From assembly GCA_030268105.1 (NCBI GenBank), contig BSDZ01000020.1, forward strand, positions 1,752,001 through 1,816,000: 64,000 nt of DNA, read 5' to 3'. This DNA comes from Volvox africanus. Its lineage: Eukaryota; Chlorophyta; Chlorophyceae; Chlamydomonadales; Volvocaceae. Below are positions 52,746 through 64,000 of the stretch, one piece after another (the stretch's first letter is position 1; every line of letters starts with the position of its first letter). The translations under genes and the position numbers were made by a program. The notes below the pieces were generated by a model. The model was not told where the DNA came from. It made no database searches and worked only from the letters and a program-made list of their open reading frames with translations.

Positions 52746-53902
52746 TTAGACAATCTGGCGACGTTCACCATCAGTACGGATCCATAGGCCGCACTCCTGC
52801 TTATAGGGCTCAAGATTGCGGGCATCCTTAAACCAGGAGTCAGAGGCATATCCCTGCACATTGCGTTGTGCAAAGCCAGAGGTAGCGACTTCAGAGGCAG
52901 CAGATTGACGCCGAGTGACCACAGAAAGGATCACGGCATGCAGGGATGGATGGCGACTCAATGCATCAGCAACATTGAGGGATCCGGGGAGATGCTCCCA
53001 GGTGAAGTTGAAACGTGCCATGTATTCCAACCAATGCGCCTGACAGTGGTTAAGGGTAGGGACACCCTGAAGGAAGGTCAAGGGCTTATGGTCTGTCTTT
53101 ACCACGAAGGGACGGCCCTCCAGGTAACAGCGTCATTCACACAAGGCATGAATGATAGCCAGAAGCTCTTGCTCACCGGTAGTATAGCTCGCTCCGCCAG
53201 AGAGAACTTCTTGCTGGTGAACGCAATGGGACACCCATTCTGCACCAGAACAGCGCCTGATCCTTGCAGCGAGGCATCAGAGATGAGCTCGACACGAAAG
53301 GGCAAGGAGTAATCAGGGAAATGCAGCACCATGTCATTAGCAACAGCGTGCTTGATCGCATCAAACGCAGCTTGGCAACCAGGGGTCCAAGCCTCAGGAG
53401 ACTGAAAAGCGTCTTTGCAAGTGAGTGACGTGAGAGGTGCAGCAAGGGAGGAGTACCCAGAGATAAACTTATGAAAGTAATTGGCAAGGCCCAAAAACTT
53501 GCGCAGCTCTGGCAAAGAGGTCGGAGTCGGCCAGTCCTTTACGGCAGCAGTCTTACGGGGGTCCATGCGGGTGCCATCGGCAGACACCACATGTCCCAAG
53601 TATTCCACCTGGGAAAGAGCCCAGTGGCACTTGGACTGCTTGGCATACAGCTGCTCACGCCGTAAGACCTCCAGCACCTGACGTAGATGCTTAAGGTGTC
53701 CCTCCTTAGTCTTCGAGTAGATCAGGATATCGTCCAGGTAACACACGACAAACTTGTCAATGTAGGACCTGAACATACGGTCAATGACAGCTTGAAAGGT
53801 CGCAGGGGCATTAGCCAAACCAAAGCTCAGGACCGTAAACTCGAAATGACCAAAAGGGGTACAGAAAGCCATCTTAGGAATGTCAGATTCCATGATATGG
53901 AT
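52746..53902 (-). pseudogene. pol: D2: RT and RNase H fragment of a family D-like element
   Basis: Minus-strand RT from QIHIMESDIPKMAF through YLDDILIYSKTKEGH and KFLGLANYFHKFI, then RNase H (SDASLQGSGAVLVQ; TDHKPLTFLQGVP; NVADALSRHPSL) to RRQIV at 52746, where coding sequence stops abruptly. A frame change lies near 53190. Diverged from A and B. The upstream RT is cut by the B2 LTR at 53903, with TGGAT (53898-53902) as the left target copy. Linking it to D1 is inference. Confidence 0.82.
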
Positions 53903-54716
53903 TGTTGTAGGCCAGTTCGATCACTGCTTATGTCAAAATAGGCTTACTTTCATCTAAGCGTGACCGGACGTGATATTAGCATTTTAGCATGATATATTCG
54001 AATATATCTAGCTAATGTAGCATGTTGCATTATCATTCAAGACATCATGCTGTCGGTCAACATGTTTGACTCGAGGCTGATATCGATGCGCGAACCCATT
54101 ATGGCATAATACATCAAGTAATAATATTTCAATTATTATTACATCATTCGTATCATGAACCACACGTGTATGTGGAAACGTGACAATCGCGATGGTTGGG
54201 TCGGCAACCGAATATCGATATTCGGACCTTTGCACACTGCATACGTTGCATCCATTAATATCACGGATTACGCAATATTTAGGACAGTGATATAATAGTA
54301 CTCACACTTGAGATCGGAATCCAGTGAGACTTGTACTGCACATCGGTATCCCGAATGTGATAGGTGCGAGGACGGCTGCCTAGAGACCGAAGTCGGCTCA
54401 AAGCTACTTTGGATTAAGTACCCACGTACTTAACTCAATCTGATTCCCATACATACACTTTACTCAATTATTATCGGCCTGAGCTATTCCAGCATATCAT
54501 TTCTAGCCGTATGATGAACGCTGCCCACGGGGTCTGACGGCAGACTTCTATTTCGCAATCAAAGATCATTGTAAGTTGAATCTTTCCTTGTTGACAAGTC
54601 CTCCACTGTCACATTGCTCGCACTGAAGTGTCTTGCTGTTCGTAAGCACCATGCACGTGTAGCTAACACTCAGACGTGCAGATTCAGTGCATGATCAAAG
54701 AAGGAAGGATACAACA
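53903..54716 (+). repeat. 5' LTR of B2 (814 bp)
   Basis: TGTTGTAGGCCAGTTC to GGATACAACA. Inverted copy of the LTR starting at 63205. Contains a TTAAGTAC-CCAC-GTACTTAA hairpin near 54414-54433. Confidence 0.88.
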
Positions 54717-54783
54717 AATTTGGTAGCGAGACGGTTCAATTCATGGCTGTCTCATTGTCCCTCATCGGAAGCAGGTTCTCGTG

Positions 54784-54879
54784 ATGGCGAGCGATGATGA
54801 CAATCACCGCAGCCCTCTAGATACATTTGCCGAGGATCTCAGCTGCGCCGTTTTGGACACCGCCGCTTCCGGTTTGTAA
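54784..54879 (+). CDS. Leader ORF exon 1 of B2
   Basis: MASDDDNHRSPLDTFAEDL start; exon 54784-54871, donor at 54872. The intron is split by A7: 36 nt remain at 54872-54907 and 36 nt at 62388-62423. Removing A7 and one TSD copy restores a 72-nt intron, the length seen in B1. Exon 2 is 62424-62638, giving 100 residues. Confidence 0.55.
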   Translation: MASDDDNHRSPLDTFAEDLSCAVLDTAASGL

Positions 54880-54907
54880 TTATAGCTGCTCGTTTATGAT
54901 TAGTTGC

Positions 54908-55740
54908 TGTTGTACCTCTCCTTCGAGTTTGCTCATGAGTATCTGCGCGTCTGGAGAATTTTTCAATACCAATGCGCGACCACTTGCAAGTACAGCAAGG
55001 CGATCAAGAGCAAACAAAGACAGCGGAAGACTTCAAGACAAGAAGAGATATAACTTACAACAATACAGACTGAAGTGATGCAATGGACGTGATCGCCGTC
55101 AGCGCCGGAAGCAAGCGATCATCATGCGGCGGTGATAAGCGAAGTTCAGGCTTAGCTCGGGCTAAGTATAAGAGCGATTAGCGATAATAATGTAGAACAC
55201 ACAAGTGTTCTCCGATATCAAAAATGTCTCGTCTTACTTAGCCGTCCTCACATCTGTTATACTCGCAGCATCGCGACGCCATACAACTCACACTAGGAGG
55301 CCGATCCTATGTGTGACAACCCTACAGCATATAGGCAATGTTCACGTATAACAACCGATAAGCCTTTCTGGCATTCACATGATGCAAGGGTCCAAATAAC
55401 GATATTCGGTTGCAAGGCATGTATCGTGACGAGTGCGGCACTCTCAACGTGTGCTGTAATGAAGTAATATTATATCAAATAATATTACTTATCGTTCCGT
55501 AGCACGAGCATAATGCGCACCTCAATGATTCGGTATTTCATGCATGCTAGGCGGATCAGCCATGATGTGAAGATATGTCACGATGCATAATGGTAACATG
55601 CCAAAGCAGATATAAATGTATGCGAATACATTTATATTTATGCGAGTTCATTCATATGCGTCATGCATTCAGCAATCGCACACCGCCTTGTAGCGTCGCA
55701 TTGACCTACGCATCGGCGGGAAACGAGCCGTAGCACAACA
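54908..55740 (-). repeat. 3' LTR of A7 (833 bp)
   Basis: TGTTGTACCTCTCCTTCGAG to AGCACAACA, followed by ATTATTCCCCCTCCCG, a PPT with one change. Confidence 0.92.
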
Positions 55741-55799
55741 ATTATTCCCCCTCCCGTATGCAGCGTCCTCGCTGCCTCATACAGCATCGACTGCAGGGG

Positions 55800-58700
55800 T
55801 TATTGGGTTTGCGTGGCATGCTTACGGGCTTCTTCGAGCAGAGGCTTCATGTCTTGCGAGAAGTCGTGTGCCGGTGCCCACGAGTTGTGCTCGCTGGTAT
55901 ACCCTGTCCACTTGACCAAGTACTCGTGTACTATCTGCTTACGTCGGTGTCTGCCCACGCGACACGCGCGATAATCTAACACCCACTCTTCATCGTAAAA
56001 CTTCTGGTTACTAGTGATCCAGGTCTAGGGAACTGGGTCAATCGCTACAGGGGTGTTAGCAGGCTCAGGGACGGGTTCCGTACCACGATAAGGACAGACA
56101 AGCGATACGTGAAATGTGGGGTGAATGGTCATATCAGCGGGCAATGCGAGTTCCACAGCCACATTCCCGACCATGCGCACGACAGGATACGGACCAATCC
56201 AGCGGGGTAAAAGTTTTCAGGATCCATCGGCCAAGGTGCGCAAATTCTTGGTGATCAGCAACACAAGTTGCCCTTCCGAAAACGTCATATCCTGTTTGGA
56301 TTTGTTGTAGTACTCCGTCGTTCGTTGCTGCGCCACGTCCAAACACGCCTTCGCGTCTGTGATACGGGACATAAAAGACTTGGCAAAGATCTTAGCAGCA
56401 GGCACGTTCACTTCCAACTCACGCCACACAGGTAGCGCGGGATGAAACCCATAGTTGAGGAAGAACGGACTTTTGCCTGTAGAGCGGTTAACAGCGTTGT
56501 TAAGCGTGAATTCTGCCGCAGTCAAAAACGTATCCCAAACGAGGGGTGTGCGACCAGCATAATTGCGCAACATATCACCCAACGTGCGGTTTGTGCGTTC
56601 GGTTTGCCCATCAGTTTGCGGGTGGTACGCTGTGCTCAGGTTGACTCGCATGCCAACTAGCTTGCAAAGCGCTTCCCAAAACTTAGACGTGAACTGTCCA
56701 CCACGGTCTGAGATCACGTTTTTGGGAACACCGTGTAACCAAACCACATTGTCAAAAAACAATCGTGCCGTTTGCTCAGCCGTGCAGGACGATGTACATG
56801 GTGCTAGGTGAACCATCTTAGTCAGACGATCGACCATCACAAACACCGCATCATATCCCCCCTCAGTTTTGGGCAGCGCAACTACAAAGTCCATGGAAAC
56901 ACTTTCCCAAGGCGCATCCGGGACAGGCAACGGTTGCAACAACCCATGGCCCTTACCGGACAAAGCCTTATTGCGCTGGCACAGACTGCAGTCTGTACGA
57001 AGTTCGCCGCATCGTTAGCCAAAGGAGGCCACCAGAAGGAACGTTGCACCAACTCGACCAACCACTTGCTACCAGGGTGTCCTGCTAACGGGTCCTCGTG
57101 GAACCGCGCAAGGATATCGTAGCGGAGCGCGTCGTCGTTCGGAACGATGATTTGCGTAGCTGCACCCTCCGTCCGTAGCCAAAGGCCATTCTGCTTGCGA
57201 AGGTATTCTACATTAGCCGGCTCCGAAAACCAGGCATCTGCGTTGTAGACAACCTTCAACCGCTCCACGAGGTCCGTCACGATCGGCACCTCCTCGTTAT
57301 GCGGTCGCAAGACGGGCGCTGCCAAAATTACAGTGTGTAGCGATGGATGTCGACTGAGAGCATCGGCAATATAAAGTTTACCGGCAATGTACTCCAAGGT
57401 GCAGTCGAACCTAGCTAGGTATTTCATCCACCTAGCCTGCCTGCGGTTCAGCATTGGAACGCTTTGCAAAAACGTTAGGGGCTTGTGGTCAGTCTTTAAA
57501 GTAAATGGGCGTCCCTCGAGGTAACAGCGCCATTCCTTTAAAGCATGCAGCACTGCCAGAAGCTCCTGTTCCCCGGTGGTGTAGCGAATCTACGCACCAG
57601 AAAACTTCTTACTCGTGAAGGCGATCGATTGACCTTCCTGTAACAATACAGTGCCGCTTCCATACACTGAGGCATCAGAAACAACCTCAACACGAAACGG
57701 CAACGAGTAATCAGGGAATGCAAGGGTGACATCTTCGGCAACGGTTCGCTTGAGCTCTTCGAATGCCCACTGGCATTGCGACATCCACGACTCGAGCAAA
57801 ACGAAAACGCCTTTGCGAGTAAAATTAGTAAGCGGGGCCGCAATGATGGAGTAGTTTTCAATGAACTTTCGGAAATAATTGGTCATGCCAAGGAACTTAC
57901 ACAGCTCCGTGAGGTTCTGAGGCGCGGGCCAATCGTGAACCACGGCGACCTTCCGCGGGTCCATCTTCACACCGGTGGCCGACACAATGTGGCCCAAATA
58001 CTCCACCTGAGGCTGCGCCCAAAAGCATTTAGCGCGTTTAACAAACAATTGCTCCCGCCTCATAACGTCGAGCACGAGCCGAAGATGCTCCAAGTGCTCC
58101 TCGCGCGTCTTAGAATAAACCAAGATGTCATCCAGGTAGCAAACAACGAACCTGTCGATAAACGGCCTAAACATGCGGTCCATAACCGCCTGAAACGTTG
58201 CATTGGTCAACCCAAACGATAGGACCATATACTCAAAGTGACCGAAGGGAGTTCAAAAAGTGGTTTTCGGGATATCAGAGGCAGCGATGCAGATCTGATT
58301 ATAGCCCTGTTGCAAGTCAATCGAGGAAAAATAAGCCGAACCCTTCAGCTTATCCAACAGGTCGTCAACGCATGGCAAAGGGTAGCGATACTTCACCATG
58401 CTCACATTCAACCCCCAATAATCGATGCACATGCGCAAGGTCCCATCCTTCTTACCAACAAACAAAATCGGTGCAGAATTCGGGGATGTGCTGGGGCGTA
58501 TCATACCCTTTGCAAGCAAATCCGTCACCTGGCGCTTCACCTCATCCAGCTCCAATGGACTCAACCTGTACATTGGCCGGGCCGTAGGCTGCGCTCCAGG
58601 CATGAGAGGGATTGTGTGATCAACAGGACGCATAGGTGGCAGCCCAGGGATATCTTTGAAGACGTCCTCATACTGCGCCAGTAGGGCCTCAACCTCAGGA

Positions 58701-59854
58701 TCCACAGAAGTCTGCACGGTGGTGGCAATGCAGCCCACCTGTGGCCTCAAAAGCAGTCCGTGGGCACCCTTCGGTAACAAACGGACAGCTTCCTTATGCC
58801 CGACTAGCTCTGGTTCGATTCGCGCGGCCATTGCGGTCACAGCGAAATTAACCATAGGCACCGCCTCAGCTTCGCCCTCCTTTGGTGTGACATGTTCGAA
58901 CGACAGGAAAGGTACCTTAATCGACAGAGTACCCTTGCACATATGCAGGGTTGCGGTCTCCATGTCGATGCGCGTGCGGTACTGCCGTAATGTCGAAGAC
59001 CCCATTATGTACGGTGCAGTCTCTGCCAAGCCCTGCAGCACGTACGGCCGGGTCACAACACGCAAAGGGCCTAACGATAGGCTAAGGGTGATCCTGCCCA
59101 CGATGGGATGCTTACCCCCGTCAGCAAGGGTAACCTGTGGACAATCAGACGACTCTGGGGTCAACCCCAGCGCATTCACCTCTGCGGCAGAGATGAAGTC
59201 GTCGCTAGCACCGGTGTCAACGAGTGCCTTCAGGGTACGGCCATTTAGACCAATCTGAATCACCGGGACACGGTTATCTACGAGCGACTGCCCAGCAGAT
59301 AACGTCAGTGCACTCAGGGCGGGTTTGAAACTTACGGAACCCTCATCAGGAGCTTCGTACCAAACGTCAACCGAGTAGGATGTTCCTGGCCACGGAGCCA
59401 GCGTACCCTCCCGATCCACACCGTTAAACAAAATGGTGCCCGGTTCGAACCGGTGGACACACCGCATACCCCTTAACGATGCCTCTGCCTTGCACCGACA
59501 GAAAGCAGGGAGTAATACACATGCGGCGGTGCCCGGATATTGACGCCTACATCTCCTGTTCACGGCCAACTGTTCCGACATCTCACGCAGAGACGAGGGG
59601 ATGAACAAAACCACGTGGTTTGACAGATCGATAGACGACAGGGGACGGCGTGGTGTAAACAGATTACACAGCGGATCGAAGCAGAGAAGTCCCGTGCGTC
59701 CGTCAAGCGTGATGCGTCGCACAATGACTCGCTCGATGTGTCCAAGTACGCAAGGCAACAATGCCTTCATGGCTGGCCGTAAGGATGACCACCGACCACG
59801 TGTTAGTTCAGCAATCCCGGGTGGTGCCCCCTCCGCAGGAACCCGGGCAAACCC
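55800..59854 (-). pseudogene. pol: pol of A7 (multiple lesions)
   Basis: Open from UAG 59855-59857 through the pre-protease domain, protease ([12 protein letters not shown]) and early RT to a stop at 58253-58255 (IPKTTF-stop). RT continues with YLDDILVYS but lacks three residues in FGLTNATFQ. TAG follows at 57590-57592 in RNase H, a 1-bp loss near 56990 after the zinc-binding region, TGA at 56217-56219 (CGA elsewhere) after the integrase core, and a TAG near 56027. The chromodomain is at 55800-55982. Non-functional. Confidence 0.88.
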
Positions 59855-59857
59855 CTA
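59816..59857 (-). promoter_or_regulatory. UAG readthrough signal of A7
   Basis: UAG 59855-59857, spacer 59848-59854, arm CCCGGG 59842-59847, loop 59822-59841, arm CCCGGG 59816-59821. Geometry preserved in spite of coding decay. Confidence 0.58.
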
Positions 59858-61082
59858 TTTCGGCTTAGGGACCAACGGCGGCAGGAACGGGCAATCCTTG
59901 GTAGGAAGGTTCTCCACGCACCGTAGGCAAACATTGGCCGCTTTCCGACGTTGGAACTCGGAACGATTGCAATTCCATTTTGGCATCAATGGGTCATCTG
60001 CGCTTTGCATCGGGGTCAGGGCCCTGTGCGGCTGCCGTCGAAGGCGCGCCCCCACGCTTCCTGCTCTTAGCTGGGTCCGAGCTCAGACCTGCTCTTCCTG
60101 ACCCGTGGACACCTGAGCTAGCGCCCCCACGCGCCTGGCGCTGTCTGTTGCTGCGTCGTGCCGTGACAACAGATGTGGGGCGGGTAGCTCCAAGTTCCTG
60201 GTCCAGAGCCACAGCTTCCCCAAGTGGATCCTGCGCCTGCACAGCATTTGCACGAGGGGTAGACTTGACTTCTTCCTCACCGGCAAGGAGTCGTACCTCT
60301 GTACCCCTAGCAAATGTTACCAAAGTATCGTACGACTTGAACGGCACCCCAGACAAGTCAGTAGCGCACCATTTAGCCAAAAGTTTCGTTAGGCCTCGCT
60401 GAAACCAGAAGACACGCTCATTCTCGGTGAGTTCAGCAATGGGGGTCACTAGTGCTTCGAAGCGTGACTGGTACGCAGGTACGTTTTCACCCCGACGCAT
60501 GTGATAGGTACCGGCCGCCAAAACCTTGTGAGCCTCCACATCACGCGCTTGCACCTCAGTAGCGAACCGTGCAAGCAGAGCAGCAATCAACTCGTCAAAA
60601 GTATAGTCAATCCAGGCGGTGGTCCATTCGTGATACCAGTTCTTCGCTGAGCCCTCGAGGGTGTTGCCAACGAAAAGACACCTGATACCATCATTATCTC
60701 CACCATGAACAGCCTGGAGGTACTTTTTAGCGTCACGCATGTACGCACGAGTTGCATAGGCTATGCTAGATCCTGGTGTCTTTTCACTCAGCGAGATCGT
60801 AAGCCTAGGAACGGGAATTGTCAATCTCATCACCTCAGGAATGGCAGCGTGCCCTTGCATTTGAGGTGGTGGTAGAACCCGTGGACCAGCAGTGTTGTCC
60901 ATATTCGTATTAACTGCTGAATGCGGCACAATTAAGTGAGCAGGGGTCTGAAGGACAAGAGGCTCTTGAGTGGCTCGCATGCCAACAGTCTCAAGACCTC
61001 TATCCGGAGCTCTAGCAGCCACAATAAAACTGGGTTGGCTTGCTAAGCTAGTCAGCAGTGTATCGTCGCGTCCCGCAGACAT
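59855..61082 (-). pseudogene. gag: gag of A7 (frameshifted)
   Basis: ATG 61080-61082 (MSAGRDDTLLTS). Open for 362 codons to about 60000, then a small deletion shifts frame before the knuckle at 59855-60055. The knuckle reads CLRCVENLPTKDC, with Leu where the zinc-binding His should be. The core is retained. Confidence 0.86.
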
Positions 61083-61485
61083 GGGACACGAAGCAATACC
61101 CTAAGCTTGCGTAATAGAAGACGACTTCTACCGCAAGGACAATGTAAGAGTACAAACGACTCGGTGAGCCTACCGACAGTACTCTTGAGAAGATTAAGTA
61201 GATTCAGCAAGTACTTGCCCAGCTGAGTCCTAATCTCCGTAGTTTGTGCGGTAAGGATCGCCAACTGGTCCGGACGCAAGCCGGTCTCAGTCGTTGTGGC
61301 AAGCATTGCCGGAGCGCTGAGATTACCTGCAACTCAGAGCGTACACTCACACAACAAGTGCAGCAATTTAGACAAGAGCAATCAAACGATTACAAACCGG
61401 ATGCGGCGGCGTCCAACATGGCACGGCCCAGGTCTTCGGCAAAAGTATCTAGCGGTCCACGTCGTTCATCGCTGGTACTCGCCAT
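61052..61485 (-). CDS. Leader ORF of A7 (two exons)
   Basis: Exon 1 61398-61485 (MASTSDERRGPLDTF), intron 61327-61397 (71 nt), exon 2 open to 61052. The C-terminal part differs from other copies because of a short insertion (VLLHCPCG). Confidence 0.5.
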
Positions 61486-61552
61486 GGAAAGAACCTACTT
61501 CCGATTTGACACAAAGAGACAGTTAGGCAACGAACATGTCTCGATACCAATT

Positions 61553-62382
61553 TGTTATACCTCTCCTTCGAGTTTGCTCATGAGTATCTGTGCGTCTGGA
61601 GAATTTTGATACTGATGCGCGAGCACTTGCAAGTACAGCAAGGCAATCAAGAGCAAACAAAGACAGCGGAAGACTTCAAGACAAGAAGAGATATAACTTA
61701 CAACAATACAGACCGAAGCGATGCAATGGACGTGATCACTGTCAGCGCCGGAAGCAAGTGATCATCACGTGGCAGTGATAAGCGAAGTTCAGGCTTAGCT
61801 CGGGCTAAGTATAAGAGCGATTAGCAATAATAATGTTGAACACACAAGTGTTCTCCGATATCAAAAATGTCTCGTCTTACTTAGCCGTCCTCACATCTGT
61901 TATACTCGCAGCATCGCGACGCCATACAACTCACACTAGGAGGCCGATCCTATGTGTGACAACCCTACAGCATATAGGCAATGTTCACGTATAACAACCG
62001 ATAAGCCTTTCTGGCATTCACATGATGCAAGGGTCCAAATAACGATATTGGTTGCAAGGCATGTATCGCGACGAGTGCGGCACTCTCAACGTGTGCTGTA
62101 ATGAAGTAATATTATATCAAATAATATTACTTATCGTTCCGTAGCACGAGCATAATGCGCGCCTCAATTATTCGGGAGTTCATGCATGTTAGGCGGATCA
62201 GCCATGATGTGAAGATATGTCACGATGCATAATGGTAACATGCCAAAGCAGATATAAATGTATGCGAATACATTTATATTTATGCGAGTTCATTCATATG
62301 CGTCATGCATTCATCACTAGCACACCGCCTTGTAGCGTCACATCGACCTACGAATCGGCGGGAAACGAACCGTAGCACAACA
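61553..62382 (-). repeat. 5' LTR of A7 (830 bp)
   Basis: Starts TGTTATACC (one change from TGTTGTACC) and ends AGCACAACA before the GTTGC duplicate. Confidence 0.92.
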
Positions 62383-62423
62383 GTTGCTGCGTTTTTGTTG
62401 CGAATCCGCACTGTGAGTCGCAG

Positions 62424-63204
62424 GTGAACGTACACCAACACTAAATGCGGTGCTGGCTGGACTGTACTTCAATCCCAAACAAATCAAGGCTTTGATTTCA
62501 CGAACTACGGAGATCAAAGACAGCCTCACCGATTACATCGCATTTCTTATCGGCCTACTCGGGAGTACTGTCGGTACGCGAGTAGGCAGAGAATCTTTCT
62601 GTGTTAGTTCACTAGCGAGTTGCCTAGCAAATCCCTGACCGAAAGCGTAGGCTCATGCTCTATGTCGGGTCGCGAAGATAGCTCTTTCTTAGGCACGGCA
62701 AGCCAACCTGATGTAGGCCTCGCCGCTAGAACAGTTTTCACTGACCCCGATACTGTGGAAACTTGCGTTACACAAGATCCCATTGTCCTTCAGACTCCTT
62801 CACACTTGATTGTACCACTGTCAGCAGTGGCTACAACAAGTGAGGGAGCTGGAGCGCAACAGGCTCCGGTAACGCCCGTGGTTCAAGAACCCATTGGCAT
62901 ACCGGAGGTAATGAAGTTGTCCAGCCCCGTGCCCAAGTTAAATATTTCCGCTGACGAGAAAGCAAAGAATACAGGACATAGCGTCGCGGATAGGACGCAG
63001 GCTTATGTTCACGATGCTAAGAAATATTTGCAAGCGGTTCATGGTGGGGGATGTGACTCTATCAAATGCCTTTTTGTTGGAAACACTCTTGTGGGTGTTG
63101 CGAAAGATTGGTATGATTAATGGTCTACTGCTAGGGTAGAATATACGTTCGATGAGCTGGTCTCCTCACTCGCTTTGCTACTGAAGTAAGATGCTGGCAC
63201 AAGG
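62424..63204 (+). pseudogene. gag: Leader exon 2 and gag N-terminus of B2
   Basis: Leader exon 2 (62424-62638) has LAGLYFNPKQIKALI and TTEIKDSLTDYIAFLIGLLGS. Gag begins at ATG 62662 (MSGREDSSFLGTASQPDVGL) and is open to TAA 63118-63120, where B1 reads DWYDEWTTAR (Glu). It continues briefly to 63204, where B3 cuts it. Confidence 0.8.
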
Positions 63205-64000
63205 TGTTGTATCCTTCCTTCTTTGATCATGCACTGAATCTGCACGTCTGAGTGTTAGCTACACGTGCATGGTGCTTACGAACAGCAAGACACTTCAGTG
63301 CAAGCAACGTGACAGCGGAAGACTTATAGATAAGGAAAGATTCAACTTACAATGATCTTCAGTTGCAAATTAGAAGTCTGCCGTCAGACCCCACAGGCAG
63401 CGTTCATCATCCGGCTGGAAATGATATGCTGGAATAGCTCAGGCCGATAATAAATGAGCAAAACGTATATATGGGAATTAGACTGAGTTAAGTACGTGAG
63501 TACTTAATCCAAAGTAGCTTTGAGCCGACTTCGGTCTCTAGGCGGCCGTCCTCACACCTATCACGTTCGGGATACCGATGTGCAGTACAGGTCTCACTGG
63601 ATTCCGATCTCAAGTGTGAGTACTATTATAGCACTGTCCTAAATATCGCGTAATCCGTGATATTAATGGATGCAACGTATGCAGTGTGCAAAGGTCCGAA
63701 TATCGATATTCGGTTGCTGACCCAACCATCGTGATCGTCGCGTTTCCGCATACACGTGTGGTTCATGATACGAATGATGTAATGATATTTGAAATATTAT
63801 TACTTGATGTATTATGCCATAATGGGTTCGTGCATCGATATCAGCCTCGAGTCAAACATGTTGACCGACAGCACGATGTCGTGAATGATAATGCGACATG
63901 CTACATTAGCTAGATATATTCAAATATATCATGCTAAAATGCTAATATCACGTCCAGTCACGCTTAGATGAAAGTAAGCCTATTTTGACATAAGTGGTGA
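63205..64000 (-). repeat. LTR of B3, runs off the window
   Basis: Plus strand TGTTGTATCCTTCC onward, the reverse complement of the B2-type LTR and lacking about 18 bp at the right edge. No PBS lies to its left, so it is the 3' LTR of a minus-strand element continuing rightward or a solo LTR. Carries the perfect palindrome CCGAATATCGATATTCGG (63696-63713) and a TTAAGTAC-GTGA-GTACTTAA hairpin (63488-63507). Confidence 0.82.

Larger units (their letters stand above)
54908..62382 (-). mobile_element. A7: family A element, degenerate
   Basis: 7475 bp with TSD GTTGC (54903-54907 and 62383-62387). LTRs of the 830-833 bp subtype share private variants (AACACACAAGTG, GATATCAAAAATG). Most diverged family A copy in its proteins, with several stops and indels. 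Inserted in the B2 leader intron. Confidence 0.93.
53903..63204 (+). mobile_element. B2: family B-like element interrupted by A7
   Basis: Plus-strand: 5' LTR 53903-54716, PBS with one change (TGGTAGCGAGACGG, 54721-54734), leader exon 1, A7 insertion in the intron, leader exon 2 and gag N-terminus (62424-63204), then cut by the B3 LTR. No pol remains in the window. Confidence 0.85.

Noticed and set aside
32251..53902. D1 and D2 as one element split by the A4-A6 cluster
   Set aside because: Orientation and divergence agree, but the segment between RNase H and integrase is missing and 52129-52745 is unrelated; left as a possibility only.

Overview
This is a eukaryotic nuclear window built almost entirely of nested Ty3/gypsy (Metaviridae) LTR retrotransposons of the chromodomain-bearing (chromovirus) type. 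There is no operon structure, ribosome binding site, rRNA, tRNA or CRISPR array. The host cannot be fixed from sequence alone. Short 71-72 nt introns, a TGTAA motif in every LTR, and a Plavaka-like DNA transposase with GT-AG introns would suit a green alga, but a fungus or another protist is not excluded.

Four LTR families are distinguished here by LTR sequence and protein divergence; all LTRs begin TGTTGT and end ACAACA (or close variants). Family A (about 7.45 kb, LTR 823-834 bp) has seven copies: A1 2771-5451, A2 12583-27245, A3 16723-23917, A4 33587-41073, A5 41397-48849, A6 41074-41396 plus 48850-52128, A7 54908-62382. Family B (LTR about 806-814 bp) has B1 5452-12500, B2 53903-54907 plus 62383-63204, and B3 from 63205. 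Family C (C1 1-2770) and family D (D1 32251-33586; D2 52746-53902) are less complete.

Nesting order, read from target-site duplications (TSDs) and interrupted frames: C1 sits in A1, which sits in the 3' LTR of B1. A3 (TSD TCGGT) sits in the reverse transcriptase of A2. A5 (TSD CTTAC) sits in the pol of A6. A7 (TSD GTTGC) sits in the leader intron of B2, which sits in the reverse transcriptase of D2. A4 joins D1 sequence on its left to A6 sequence on its right and looks like a recombinant. Between A2 and D1, 27246-32250 is non-LTR DNA with microsatellites, a Plavaka-like transposase remnant and a ubiquitin-specific-protease-like fragment.

Element layout in families A and B: LTR, PBS, a short spliced leader ORF, gag ending in a CCHC knuckle, one UAG codon, then pol in the same frame: an unassigned N-terminal domain of about 200 residues, protease, reverse transcriptase, RNase H, integrase (HHCC and D,D35E), chromodomain, polypurine tract, LTR. 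C1 has the same gag-UAG-pol start. The UAG is followed in families A, B and C by a constant 7-nt spacer, a 6-nt arm, a 20-nt loop and a second 6-nt arm, which points to programmed stop-codon readthrough. A5 is the only copy with every frame open, matching TSDs and near-identical LTRs. The others carry frameshifts, deletions and nonsense codons, several of them CGA to TGA.

The least explained sequence is the array at 52311-52722, with 17 copies of CTATAG in about 410 bp.
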